Both the position numbers and the translations under genes were made by a program. A stretch of 64,000 bases of DNA, from the NCBI GenBank assembly GCA_963924555.1, contig OZ004588.1:5146001-5210000 (forward strand), written 5' to 3'. Positions within the stretch are counted from its first letter, which is position 1; every line of letters begins with the position of its first letter. This document shows positions 36,247-48,233 of this stretch, in pieces. The stretch comes from Crambe crambe. Its lineage: Eukaryota > Porifera > Demospongiae > Poecilosclerida > Crambeidae. The notes below the pieces were generated by a model. That model saw only the letters and a program-made list of their open reading frames with translations, made no database searches and was not told the origin of the DNA.

Positions 36247-39200
36247 ATGAAAACTTCAAACATCACAGAAGGTGGTAAGCCTTTAATATTTCGTTACTTA
36301 GCATAGATAAGTGCATATGAAACCTTTCTCCCCCCATGCAGACCTGCTCTCTTGCAGTAACCTTAAAAGTTATCTGGCTAGCCTTTGTGATTCCTACATC
36401 AATCGTTCCTTCATAGCACATATAATTCTCCCCTTGGTGCTGATACTGTCGGGAGATATAGAACTAAATCCTGGACCTGAGAGTGAGTATCTATCTGATA
36501 CAACAATTGAATTTTGGGCCACACAATGAATATCCAGTGCTTTAACTACCATTCCTTGCTCAAAATAATGCTGCATGCCCTTGAATATAGCCACCACCCT
36601 TGAATAGCACCATTAGCTATGTCACCACCTTCAAATAGTATATAGCGCGCACCACTATATATGTCACCACCTTCGAATAGTATATAGTGCGCACCACTAT
36701 TATGTCACCACCCTTGAATAGTAGCACTGCTATAAAATTATGTCACCATGCACCTTTGAATAGTAGTCACATTCCAGTTAGAGCCCATTGAGCACACCAA
36801 TGCTATGCCCTTATTCGTAGCACATACTACTCAATGAGGTGTAGCATACCTAGCATTAATTTACTGGAATTGTACAATAATACCATTCTGAAAATTTGGT
36901 ATCAATATTAATATCTCACAAGTAATTTTAATATAAATTTAATGTAATTTGAGTGAATTTGTACCTCGGTCACCATTATTTTCCTATCTGGCCGGTACTT
37001 GGTATGTAATAACTCTACTTTGGTATGTAACTGCTACTACAGTTGGGAGTCTATGTGATCATAATTATTGCATGTATGTAGCTCTGTTGAGGCCCAATGA
37101 CTTGAAGGAAGTGAGAAATCTTGTTTGGAATGCACAAACCAAGTGGTACGACATTGGCGTGGAGCTATCTCTCGATCCCTATTCCCTCAGAGCCATCAGA
37201 AGAGATTACTCCAATAACTCTGGGGACTGCTTCAATCAAATCTTGCAGGATTGGTTGGAAGGTTGTGGCTCAGAGCCCACATGGAAGAATCTGGCTGCAG
37301 CTCTCAATGCATTACCTGTCAACTTTCCTTCTATTGCTAAATCTATTGAGGAGAAATTCATCACACCTGAGGAATCTAAAGGTACCTGGCGTATAGTTAT
37401 TTTGTAATTGTCTGATGATTCTACATGTAAAGGCAGAGAAGAATTGGTCACTGAAGTACATCACCCTAAGGATACCCTATCACCTGCTCAGCAACTTACA
37501 GAGGGTGACAAAGATCACTTGAAGGCACGCATACGCCATGAAACTAACGAAATTAAGCGTAAATTTGTTAAGGTGGTGTTTCAACTCCAAAAAAATTTAG
37601 AGAAAACTAGTGTCCAGGTTGATGACGTCATAAATGTAATTGCTTGCATGGACCCTGATTTCTCTGAAGTCCTAGAGAAGTGTGATAGCATCGCGAAAAT
37701 CTTCCGTGTTTCCAACAGATACTGGACATTTTTTGACTACATATTAGTCAAGATATTGATTGATAACTTTGGCACACCACAAGATAAGTCCAATTTGGAA
37801 GAGTATCTTGTAGAATTGAAGCATTACTGCAGAAGAATGCTCTGTGACTGTCCCACTGATGCCTTTGGGAAAAGTAGTGGGGAAGACCCCAATAATCAAC
37901 TCATCATAAAGATTGATGGAGAACTAAAGACTATGGATATGCGAAAACTTGAGGTGCTACGCAGTGAATTTTCAATGCATTTGAAGATCAAGTACATGAG
38001 ATTGTTGAGTGTGGACGAAGGTTGTGTTCAGTTGACATTCTTGACACTTCCAAAGAAAAAGGAGTTAGAAATACCAGGTGAATATAATTATATTAACTAT
38101 CATAGTTAGAACCAGAATTTCATGATTTTCAACAGCACAAGTCTTTTTTGTACTATAATTATAGCTGATAAGCTTGCTATAGCTTTCAGCTAGTGACATG
38201 TATACATATACATGTATAAGAATGATGCCTAATGTCCATATATGCAGAAGAGAAGCAAGAGATCTTAAGGAATCTGGGAGTCCTCAGTATTCACTATGGA
38301 GATCAAGAGATTGATCTCCTCTGCAGTGATTCCACACTAGTTGAGGTAAACACAATACTTGCTAATGTTTTTTTCTTATGACATGTATTGTAAATAGCCT
38401 GAAGAGATTGGCGATTTTGATAGGACAATCCAAGAAACTCCGTCCTGTCAGAAAACCTTACTTTCACCTTACAGAACCATGACATCATCTCCTCCACATT
38501 CCATTGCACGTCGACGTTCTGTCTCTCTCAAGCGTCAAACCCCTGTGACTTCTGATCTATGCTATGTTCGAGACAAATGGAGACTATCAGATTCAAAAAA
38601 TGTGAGAAACACAGTTAGCTACGGTATACACATAAATCATGTTATAATTCATAAGATGTGTTAAGAATATGTATAATAGTGTAATAGGATTCCTGACCAA
38701 TAAATACATTCTTAGAGCATTTTTGAATAGATCATACTTCTTTCCTTTTTTTTTTTTTTTTTCAGATAACAAATTTGTATCGAGGAGATAGTTTTAGAAG
38801 TGATTTTTCTGATGATGATTATAATGTGGCTGAAGTTGATGTACGTCATGATAGACTCAAGCTACCTGTACGTGCACAGAGTCTCAAACATCGTAAATCT
38901 CAAACACAAACTTCTTTCTTAACTTCCTCTCCTAGTGGCTACCCTGGTGAGTTATAGCTCATAATATCTAGCATGCAGTTAAGAGAATGTTACAGCATTA
39001 AATTTTATTGAGAAATTTAATTTTTAGATTTCTCAGGAGCAGTGTTGCCATTTTCACTGGCACAGTTTGCTGCAGGACAACTGTAAGGCTGATCAGTGTG
39101 TGTGTGTGCATGCATGTGTGTGTGCATGCATGGTGCGTGTGTGTGTGATTATGTGACTCAATAAATGCTTTCAGTACAAATAATTATATAACATTCACAG

Positions 39201-42200
39201 GTACAATGAACGTCGTTGGTCAATAGTCTCAGCTTCATCTGGATACTTCACAAATTCTCCTGGATCATTATCGGCAAGTAGCTATAGCTAATCATAATCC
39301 TTTTTACTCTGAAAATTATACACTTCTTTTATCATAGTCACATCCATCCGATGAACAAATACATCAGGTAAGTAGTAAATGCTCTCCAGATTTTACTCAT
39401 GCCTGCATAATGATCTTGAATTGCCATGGAAGTTTCAGGGTTGTATGTGACACACACACACACTATTAGCTCCCCAAAATGCCCACCATGGATGATTCCA
39501 GCTCACTTTGTCATTGGGAATCAAATTCAAGCGTGAATAGTGACACTCATGAAGAGTTTAGAATACTCACCCTAGCAAGAAATTTCAGGTACTTTTAATA
39601 CTTGCTGAGGGTATATGTAGCTATTTCAATTATTATGTTAATCCTTGAAAGGTCACTTCAAGAGGTAGCTCCACCAGACTTTAAGTCAACAAGAGCCATT
39701 TTTGAAGATAAAATCTCTAGTGTCCAAGATGAAATGGAAGAAAAATTACAGGTATTATTATGATCATAATCAGTAGCTAGCTAGCTCTATCATAATTATT
39801 GGGAATCCAACAAACAACAGTTGTGTTTGTGTGTCAGTAGCAAAAGAGCTCTGTCATTAATGTTCATTTAAAAAAGGTATGCAGTTCTATGTGCATCTGC
39901 ATCATCATTCAAAACTTATCATAGTTCCAAAAATAGTTGTCAGCATCTTGGAATGTAAAGCAGTTGGTAGTTAGCTGTGTATTTTAATATCCCAGTTAAT
40001 AGCTAGTGTCTTAACACAAGTGCCACACATGCAAACTGAATGTATTTCAACTTTCTTTCATTAGGAATTCCTTATTGAATACCCGGAAGAAATTTTGTCA
40101 TCAGTTTTGATGGCCAGCTATGGAAAACACAAGATTTTGGAATGTGCTTATGATATTCTTGATCAATCTCAAAATGGGTCATTGGATACAGCATCGTTTG
40201 TCCATATGTCAGATTGTCTGGAACTAATATTGATAGAGGTACGTATAGTGTAATACATTCATTCTTCACTCTATCATTAATTTTATGCATGTACCAATCG
40301 TACAGGAGAAAGAGCAAACCAAGTCTAAGCCTATGCAACTCCAACAAATGGTCAGAAAACTTTTGACTGTAGTGGGACAAACAGCAAGACTTTTTGAGCT
40401 AAAGGTAGTTATGTCATGACTATACAGGATGAAAGTTCATGAGCTAAATTCTTGACCGTAACATTGATTATAGCTGGCTAAAAAAATTAAAAAAAATTTT
40501 TTCTTCAGGATTTCAAGCCAGAAAAATTGAATAACTCTGAACTAGTATCATCCTCTTTGGTTCCATATGTGCAAAGTCGACTTGGCATACTCACTACAGG
40601 AGAAGAAAGTGAGTGGTAATAATGTGTACAGTGGCGGAACCTTTGATAAAGGACACTCAATCTAAAAGTACCTTTGTATTGGTCCTAAGTGTGTCCATTA
40701 TTGGAGATTCCACTGTGTTATCATGTAGCATAAGAGTGGTTCCAAAATTAGCTAGTGCTGTTTTTAATGTTTAATACAGATACATGTGATGAATTAAGCG
40801 GAGAAGAGATGACGGTTGATGAAATGAAGCCAAACCTTGATGATTTTACAACTGTTAGAACTGTCAGCAAAGGGGATTTTAGGTGAGATTCAATTTCTTC
40901 CTGCCAATTATCAATGTAGATATTGACCTGTAGTGTGGTTCATTTGGTGCGGCATGACCAGATGAAAAAACGCTTTGCCCTTAAAAAAATTAGTAAACAT
41001 TGGATGGACATGAAGCAGATTCAGCAGGATTCCCCAAAATCTACTCTCAACAAGAATCCATTTTTAGTTGGATTATGGTGTACCTTTTCGACAGAGGTAT
41101 GTATGAATGATGATACCATGCATGGATTTAATACTGTAGTGAAATTATTTTTTTGTTGCAGTCAAGTGCATGAGGAACTAGCTAATCATTCCAGTAATTT
41201 GTTGTTGTTTTTCATTGTTTTTTTTGCTAACGTAGCAGATATGTTCTTCCAGTTCACTCCTTTGCAATACGGCGATGTCATCAGCTAAAGCTTTGCTTTG
41301 CATTTCCCTAGTAGCTAAATAGTGCACAGCATGACTACCATCAAGGTTAACTATTCGATATTTATACAGAACTGCCTCTCAGTGGTGATGGAATACTTAG
41401 AAGGTGGTGACTTGAGCATGCTGTTGAAGAATGTTGGTTGTCTCACTCTGGAAGTTGCCAGAGGTTACTTTGCAGAGATGGTCCTTGCATTGGAGTACAT
41501 TCAAAACTTAGGGATCATACACAGACATCTCAAACCTGACAAGTGGGTTCATTGTGTTTCTGGTTTGCAGTAAGTTTGCTGCCACAATTACCATGCAGGT
41601 TACTTCCTCCCTGCCTCCTTTAGTAGATAGAACCCTGCCATGTTAGCTACTACATTTAGTTAGCATGCTCATTTTTTTTAACATGCAGGCCACTATAATA
41701 TTATCTTCCATTCAGTGTCCATGGCTATGGCTATGGCTATGTAATGCAACCCTTGGATTATCCTTTTATTACTATTATTATCAAACAGTATATTGATCAC
41801 ATGTGAGGGACATATTAAAGTGACAGATTATGGCTTGTCAAAGATCGGACTAGTGAACTGTAGGTCATGAAATTAACTATACATTGATTAACTAATATAA
41901 ATTTATCTTTACAATGTATGCAGACACAGCTCATGTGATTGAAGAAGCCAAGTTGCATGATCATGTTTATGACTCAAAAGTGTATAAAAACCTGGATTAC
42001 ATTGCACCCGAAGTGATCTTGGGACAGGAGCACGGCTTTGGAGTAGACTGGTGGTCAATGGGAGTAATCTTGCATGCAATGCTCATTGGAACTAGACCTT
42101 TCCGCTACAAAACGTTACAGGAATTATTTGATCAAATCATTAATGGTAAATATATCCCTGAACGTAGCTAGCTATAGCTGAAGTTATTAGTTGCAGGTGT

Positions 42201-44907
42201 TATTTTTTTGCACACAGAAAATCATACTATTATATGGCATGAAGAAGACGAGGAAGATATTATTCAGAAAGAAGTCAAGCAATTGATACAAGATTTGCTC
42301 TGCAGTGATCCACATTATAGATTGGGTGGAACCTTCAGGGAGGGCATAGCAGGAGTGAAAAGGCAGCCCTTCTTTAAGTTTTCAGACTCAGATTGGCAGA
42401 ATCTACTGCAGAAGAAAGTGGAGTATATGCCTAAATATATTGGGAAGGATGCTATGAGTTACCATGAGAGTGAGTGGTTGCAATTTAGATGAGAATCCAA
42501 TAGCACATTGTGTTTCTCTCCTATCCTTAGCCATCCAGTTATGTTTTTTACTGCATATCATAGCTGCTATAGCTACAATTAAGTATTATATGTAATGTAA
42601 TGCAGCCTCTCCTGACTACCATACCCATAGCGTTGTGAGTGATGAAGAGGATGTAGAAGCCACTCGTTCTTCCTTCCGCTACTCTTACTCTGCCACCATA
42701 CCTTCTCAATTCTCAACAACACCCAGCAAGCAATCTAGTCTGGATAAGGAAACTCAGAAATTGAAGGAGAGAAAGGATTCTGGCATTTCAGAATCAGAAG
42801 AGAAATTCAATCCAACAGCAGAACAGTCAGAAACAGCAGAGAATAGTGTTACCAATATTGATGACGTCTCTGACAAGGAAACTAATGTTCCACCCATTTC
42901 AAGAGAAACCACACCCTCTCCAAGTTCGAAAAGTCGTAAAGTCAGCAATCTCTCTGTCATCTTGGGAATTCCCTCCAAACCAAAATACCTTGAAGTTCCA
43001 TACGAACCTGCTCAGCCAAGTTCTAGATCACAAGATCACTCATCAACTTTCCATGCCCCTTCTTCAACTATCCCTCATATGCTGTCTCCTCTCTCATCTA
43101 GTATGACTGCACAACAAAGGAGGGTGGCTCGGATTGAAGATGTAACTCAGCTCATGGGGTCACATGATTTTAGCTTCACTGTATCTCCATCTACTCCAGG
43201 TTATAGTCATTCATTTATAACTTACATATATAGCTCATGTAATAGTTAAACCATGCCTACAAGGGCTGTAGCTACCAAGGGTGAAGGCAATAATTATATC
43301 CAGTACAACATGAGGGTAAGGCATGGTTTAATATTACATTAAAAATGTAACTGCATCTCTACACATTTTTTCCACATCACATAAAGCTACATTCACACTT
43401 TCTTTGGTCTAACTATAGAGCAAGAAATCTTACAGTTCTTTGCCAGTGAAACTATTATAAAGACTGGTTTTATACAGTGTTGTGAGTAGACATCATTTAG
43501 TTGGCATTATTCATACATGGTTTATGTATTTAAGATACCTTACTGAAATTATTCAATGCAGCATTATGTGATGACCTTTACAAACACTTCTGGGTTATCT
43601 TCTTTGTTACTTCTATAAAGGAGTTGTGCTTGGGTTGTAGTTTTGCCCCTATTGATAATTTATGCTCTTATATGCACTGTAGAGCTCTATTCTCAACTCT
43701 CATACAAAAGCCAAAATTATTTGCCATCTTCTAATTCTTAGCCATTGCTTGACAGTTCAGTAGGCTAGCATATGCCATTTTCTTGTTCTAATTTGCTTGA
43801 TTTACACGACGTCGTATGACATTATGTTAAGTGATGATCTTTACCAACTGTATTTATTCTTCATTTCTTACTAATTTTTCTACTTGGTATGTGGTGATTT
43901 TTGTGGAGGGAATGAAGATGTTACCCTAGCAATATCAAGAAGTGTAGCTAGTTGAAATGCAGTTTGGAGTATTTTTAATAATAAGGGTCATCACTGTTGC
44001 CATGGGATTTGGGTCATAAAAACCTCACTTAATTATCTGTTTTCTAAGCAATGGTTGAGAAATAGAAGATGACAATCTTTGGCTCTGCTATGAAAGTAGC
44101 TAGTAAAAAAAAACCTCTAGTGTGCCTGTAAGAACTATAGATGTAATCATCATCATCATCATCATCATCATTATTACTTTATGCAGATCTGCAGGACAGC
44201 TCCACTAGTAATGCAACATTGTCTATGAGAAGTCCAGTCAGAAATTCAATGACGGCCATCCCTTTCACTGTCAGCAGAAGCCATTCAGGGTATGGCCTCA
44301 TGCTGAAATCCATCCGAGTCTACATTGGAAATACAAATGACTATAAAATGCACCACATCATTGAGGTGAGTAAAAGGGTACACCAATTTAATAGCTATAA
44401 CATTAGAACATAATAATTTTATAGAATGTTGATGAAATGGGTCCAGCATGGGAAGCGGGACTTCATCCCAACCAATTAGTCACCCACATAAATGGTGAAG
44501 CAATCAGTGGACTCCAACATGTTCAAGTTATAACTCTTACGATCAAAAGATCCACCATCAACATCAGCACCATTCCTCTGGACCAGACCACCATCCGTAA
44601 GGATAAGCAGGTGAGAGATCCATTTTGGGGGCATCGCATTGGCAAACTTCTTAGACACCACTCCAGTTCAAGTCAGAGAGTGAGGAAAAAGTCATCTATT
44701 AATCGCTTCCGAGATATGGAGAGAGGCTATCCCCGGCACTCCTCTAGCAACCTTCCTTCTCCACTGGTGTCTTCACCCCACAGATCGAGTTCATTCAAGA
44801 ATCGGAAGAATGGGAACTCTATATCCATCCTTGCTAGGAACACTTCACCAAGTCCTTCCATTCTGGATGCAATTCAAAACTCCTCTGGATCTAGACTATG
44901 TAGTTAG
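36247..44907 (+). CDS. 2A leader - Death - helical region - MAST (pseudo)kinase - PDZ fusion
   Basis: Twenty-four exons stay in phase from ATG 36247 to TAG 44905-44907 (1,528 aa): 36247-36274, 36342-36482, 37082-37381, 37433-38077, 38248-38345, 38398-38601, 38766-38946, 39028-39082, 39201-39273, 39338-39367, 39470-39588, 39652-39751, 40065-40238, 40306-40404, 40509-40608, 40780-40882, 40934-41096, 41370-41542, 41789-41859, 41924-42145, 42218-42469, 42606-43199, 44187-44365, 44425-44907. Residues 33-55 are hydrophobic and end [11 protein letters not shown] (2A). Residues 60-150 are a Death domain ([18 protein letters not shown]). Residues 157-405 are an unnamed helical region. Residues 420-600 are Ser/Arg-rich ([11 protein letters not shown]). 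Residues 626-780 are the MAST pre-kinase domain. Residues about 803-1,060 are an AGC kinase fold most like MAST. Residues 1,110-1,308 are Ser/Thr-rich and 1,333-1,425 a PDZ ([31 protein letters not shown]). The kinase keeps the VAIK Lys (FALKK) and DYG, but HRD reads HRH, the helix-C Glu is lost and the Gly loop is reduced. An internal start at 38478 could give a MAST-only form. Confidence 0.8.
36449..36478 (+). other. 2A-like ribosome-skipping motif ([10 protein letters not shown])
   Basis: Codons 46-55 read [10 protein letters not shown], matching the 2A consensus D-[V/I]-E-x-N-P-G-P at every fixed position, preceded by the hydrophobic [13 protein letters not shown]. By known 2A chemistry the Gly54-Pro55 bond would be skipped, freeing a 54-residue leader and a Death-MAST protein starting with Pro. 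If skipping fails, the leader could act as a signal anchor. Activity is inferred, not shown. Confidence 0.85.
36583..36775. repeat. Tandem repeat of about 50 bp in the 2A-Death intron
   Basis: About four degenerate units containing ATGTCACCACC and CTTGAATAG lie in the long intron between the 2A exon and the Death exon. Confidence 0.75.
40627..40717. mobile_element. Short miniature element, GGAACC type
   Basis: Ends ACAGTGGCGGAACC and GGAGATTCCACTGT, 91 bp, with the GGACACT and GTGTCC words of the family. It lies in an intron of the MAST fusion gene between the exons at 40509 and 40780. Confidence 0.6.
44147..44173. repeat. (ATC)n microsatellite
   Basis: Nine ATC units just upstream of the PDZ exon. 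The rest of the 43200-44186 intron shows no further feature. Confidence 0.9.
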
Positions 44908-46160
44908 CAAAATATTTTCTTGCTGTCTGTAACAGCTATATAGCTAGCTAATACGTAAGTATAGCTTGCCTGAGTTATACCCATACATTTTCCCCCCAAA
45001 CTAAAGTTTCCCTAATGCTACGAAATTTAGTATTACTTTTATGATTTCAAGCCCAAAGGTATTAAAACAGCAGCTACAGAGAAAGTTTTTAGACTATTGA
45101 ATTGGCTCACTCCTTCACCATTCAATTGTACTTCAAGCAAGAACAAGGAATTGAACTAATAGCAAGTAAAGGAGAAAAAAAACAAAAAAACAAAAACAAA
45201 AAGAGAAGTAGGGATGTCTGTGTGTGGTTCCAAAAAGTTCGGCAATAAGAGAGCGAACTTCAGTCAAGTAACCCCTTAGCTACCCATCACCAATAATTAT
45301 GACCAAACTATGAGCTAACTATACTTCACTCCCATGACAGGCCAAGACTTTTGGCTTGATCGATGGCTAAGAAGAAGTAATCAAAACTCAGGAGTGTTGC
45401 CAAAATCTCTTTGTCTGGCCTTGCATCTTGTTAACTAAAACTGTCAACACAAGGCTGCTGCTTGAGAATTTTGATGACAAAAAATCGATCAAATCATGAC
45501 CGGTCTTAGCGGTCGAGTTTCTCTGCATTCTAGAGTGTCTAGTTTGCCCTCAGTTGTAGATTGTAGTCAGTATAGTTTTAAATTATAGCATCTCGTAGTC
45601 AGTGTTACTATCCACCTCCTGAAATATTCATGAGCAAACATTATACCATAACCTTAATACTCTATCAAGAATGTTAACTTGACACTGAATGTGTCAACTT
45701 GACACACTTTAGGTATTAACATTAAATTGGGTGTCATTTTTGTACATACATGTCCACTCCACACACCCTGATGAACTATTACAGTTTATTAATTCCATTC
45801 CTTTCCTCCATTCCACTAAAGTATAATGCATGCACTCATGTCATCATTCCTCTGATATTCTTTCCTTGACTTCAAGATTTAATTATGTTTAATAAAACAT
45901 TCCTAACCTTGGATTCACTGGTTCTTAATTATACCCTTGGAAAGATATTTTTCAATTGCTTGGTGGTTCTAGGGGAGCCATTAAACTCCTCCTGGAGTTT
46001 TCAAGTGTAGTGTAATTATCCAAGCTCCTGCCTAGCTAAAATCCCTCCTTTCCCCTTTCGGTACTTAGGATTAAAAAGATTAATTAGAGCAGCAGAAATT
46101 ATCTGTACACATAATTGAATATTGTGATAATTATAAACTCCACATACATGAAAGGTGTTA
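44908..46160. other. Intergenic region; start of tandem unit 1 at about 45490
   Basis: No gene seen. About 45170-45370 resembles 56220-56390. From about 45490 (AGTTTCTCTGCATTCTAGAG at 45515) the sequence matches 51030 onward, including ACCCTTGGAAAGATATTTTT and GTTCTAGGGGAGCCATTA, the left flank of the duplicated unit. Confidence 0.6.
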
Positions 46161-47726
46161 TTAGACCCATTTAAACACTATCAGCTCAAACAGGGCTTGG
46201 TCACCATGATCTTCGACTTTGGATTGTGCTGTCCCGAGTTTGCTATGACAGTCGTTTTGCATGTACACGTATCGATCTGGCCACTTGACTGTGCTCAGCC
46301 TGAATACTCTTTCTCCCATATTCTTGGCACGATGGAAGAGCCAGTGACATTGAGTATCTTCTGAGTTTTGAGTAGACTTGACAGGACTGTCAACCTTATC
46401 ACTCTCCAGTCGCATACACTCTCCAGGATAGTATCTGCAAGTGACAATGAATCCTGCATTGTTGTCACAAGGTTGAATGTGAAAGTGACCCTTGTGTCCA
46501 GGATCAGCTGGCCATCCACTAACTCGCTGATTCCCCCACTCCATGTACAGAAAATGATTTGGTGTTAAAGCTCTGATCTTGTACTGACCGCCAATCAAGT
46601 TGAAATCGAGGTACCATTTGAATGTTGGCATGGGGTCACATTTTTCACGCTGAGAACCAAGATTTTCAAGGATGGATGTAATATCAGTTTTGTATTGAAG
46701 GCCGCTCTCTGTAAGGACCAAAAATGATCGTAGCATTCGGATAGCTCTTATTTCCAAACCTAGCACAAAATGGAATTGGCCAAAAATGGTTGCTATGAAG
46801 TTATCGAAAGCATCCCCTTCATATTCATCCATCAATTTAGCGAGCTGCTGGAACAAGGGGTCTCCGAATCCAGTGGTTCCCATGATGATATTGTGGATTT
46901 TTTTGAGGTCACTAATGAGATGATTTGGTGTGTAGTGTTCAACCATATCCTCAAGGCATTTATACAAGCTAACAGAATCGTTTTTCTGTGCATTTTCCTC
47001 AAATATTTCCACTTGGGATTTTATTTTATTGAGGATGTGTGTGAAATCAGCTAAAACCCGATTGGCCTCTAATCTTGTCTGTAATGCATCAAAACCACTC
47101 AGCATATCACTATGCAATTCATCGATCTGTTTGCTTATTGCATCAAGCTTAGATGTTACAGGGTCTGTATCAGTCATAAGACCAAATGCAGCCACTAAAT
47201 CTACTGCCAAACCTAAAGCTGCTCCTGCTGGTCCAAGTAGACTTGCAAACTCTGCAAGCTTCTTCAAATTGGCAGCGATCGAGGGTAGTCGTTTCAAAAG
47301 CTAATCCTTGACCTCTGATAGGTAATCTGCTGTACTACTAGATTTATCTATATGCTGAGCACTATCACTAATGGCTTTGTGAAGAGCTTGGACTTCAGAC
47401 TTGAAAAAATAGTTCCTAATCTTTTCTTTGAATTTGTCACTGTCAGTTTGTTCAGGATTCGGGAAATGTGGTCTTTCATCATTGCTATCTTTTGACTCAC
47501 AATGTTCTTGGGCAGGCTTTGGGTGGAGTTTCGCTGCATCATCTTCTAGTTTGCCATTCTCTTTTAATTCAGGCTTTGGGGAAAGTTCTACTCTCTCTTC
47601 ATTTGGTTTGTCACTGTCTTTTAACTCCCTCTGCCCTAGATCTTTGGCAAGCTTTGGGAGAAGCTTTACTGCATTAATGAGATCATTACCAATCTTTCCC
47701 AAGATAATTACTTTATTTGCAGCCAT
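46161..47726 (-). pseudogene. Toxin-like helical + beta-trefoil-like gene, unit 1 copy (fossil)
   Basis: Single-exon minus-strand relic of about 520 codons, apparently interrupted about once. The start side is charged and Pro/Lys/Glu-rich. The middle has a hydrophobic helix pair (LLGPAGAALGLAVDLVAAFG) followed by coiled-coil-like helices (ISKQIDELHSDMLSGFDALQ), the arrangement of helical membrane-active proteins. The last about 150 residues have the spaced aromatic and Gly pattern of a beta-trefoil or lectin-like fold (RALTPNHFLYMEWGNQ, FHIQPCDNNAGF, ERVFRLSTVKWPDRY). Family uncertain; I do not recognise an exact match. About 95% alike to the unit 2 copy, so the duplication is recent. It is divergent from the cationic peptide gene across a 507-bp spacer. 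Confidence 0.6.
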
Positions 47727-48233
47727 GCTCTAGTCTTGCAATGATGACTTGAAAATTTTTCCTCGTAGCTACACTGGTAGCTAAAAAAAAACAACAACTG
47801 AACTAGCGCAAACCTTTTATAGCTAACCAGACAGATAAAAAAATTAATCACTGACTGAAAAACAGGAAGTTTTTTTAGCAGGTAATAATTATTGCAAATA
47901 GCTATTTTAGTCATCCTAATTAATTATGAGCTGAAGTTCTGACACTAAAAAGTATTTCCTTATAATACTTTAAACAGGAAATTACTGGACAAGAAATTAG
48001 AAGTTTAGTGCATGAGTATTAGTAGCTAGATAGCTATGTACCTCATAGCGAGCATGAATATTAAGGATGGATAGTGTATAGTGTACCCCACCCCTCCAGG
48101 CAGTTGGCTAAATTCTATAAAAGAGGCGGTTTGATTTGGAATGACATTCGCTCAATCTCCATCACTGGAATAATAAAGCTAACGTCATTGAACTTATTTC
48201 CTCTCCTTTAGTCTCACAACGAAACAAAAGGAA
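47727..48233. promoter_or_regulatory. Divergent promoter with TATA box, unit 1
   Basis: TATAAAAG at 48116-48123 lies about 115 bp before the peptide start codon, leaving an AT-rich 5' leader with TAATAAAGCTAACGTCATTG. The same block, TATA included, is conserved at 53930-54125. A strong TATA box suggests inducible or cell-type-specific expression. Confidence 0.65.

Noticed and set aside
37408-38109. Separate gene starting at Met 37408 (233 codons)
   Set aside because: That Met lies in a 51-bp intron; splicing 37381 to 37433 keeps phase with the Death exon and the frame ends in a proper donor at 38078.
41370-41542. Active MAST kinase call
   Set aside because: HRH in place of HRD together with the lost helix-C Glu makes activity unlikely; one base of error at the HRH codon remains possible.
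42635-43249. Stand-alone Ser/Thr-rich protein frame
   Set aside because: It is the large linker exon (42606-43199) of the MAST fusion gene.
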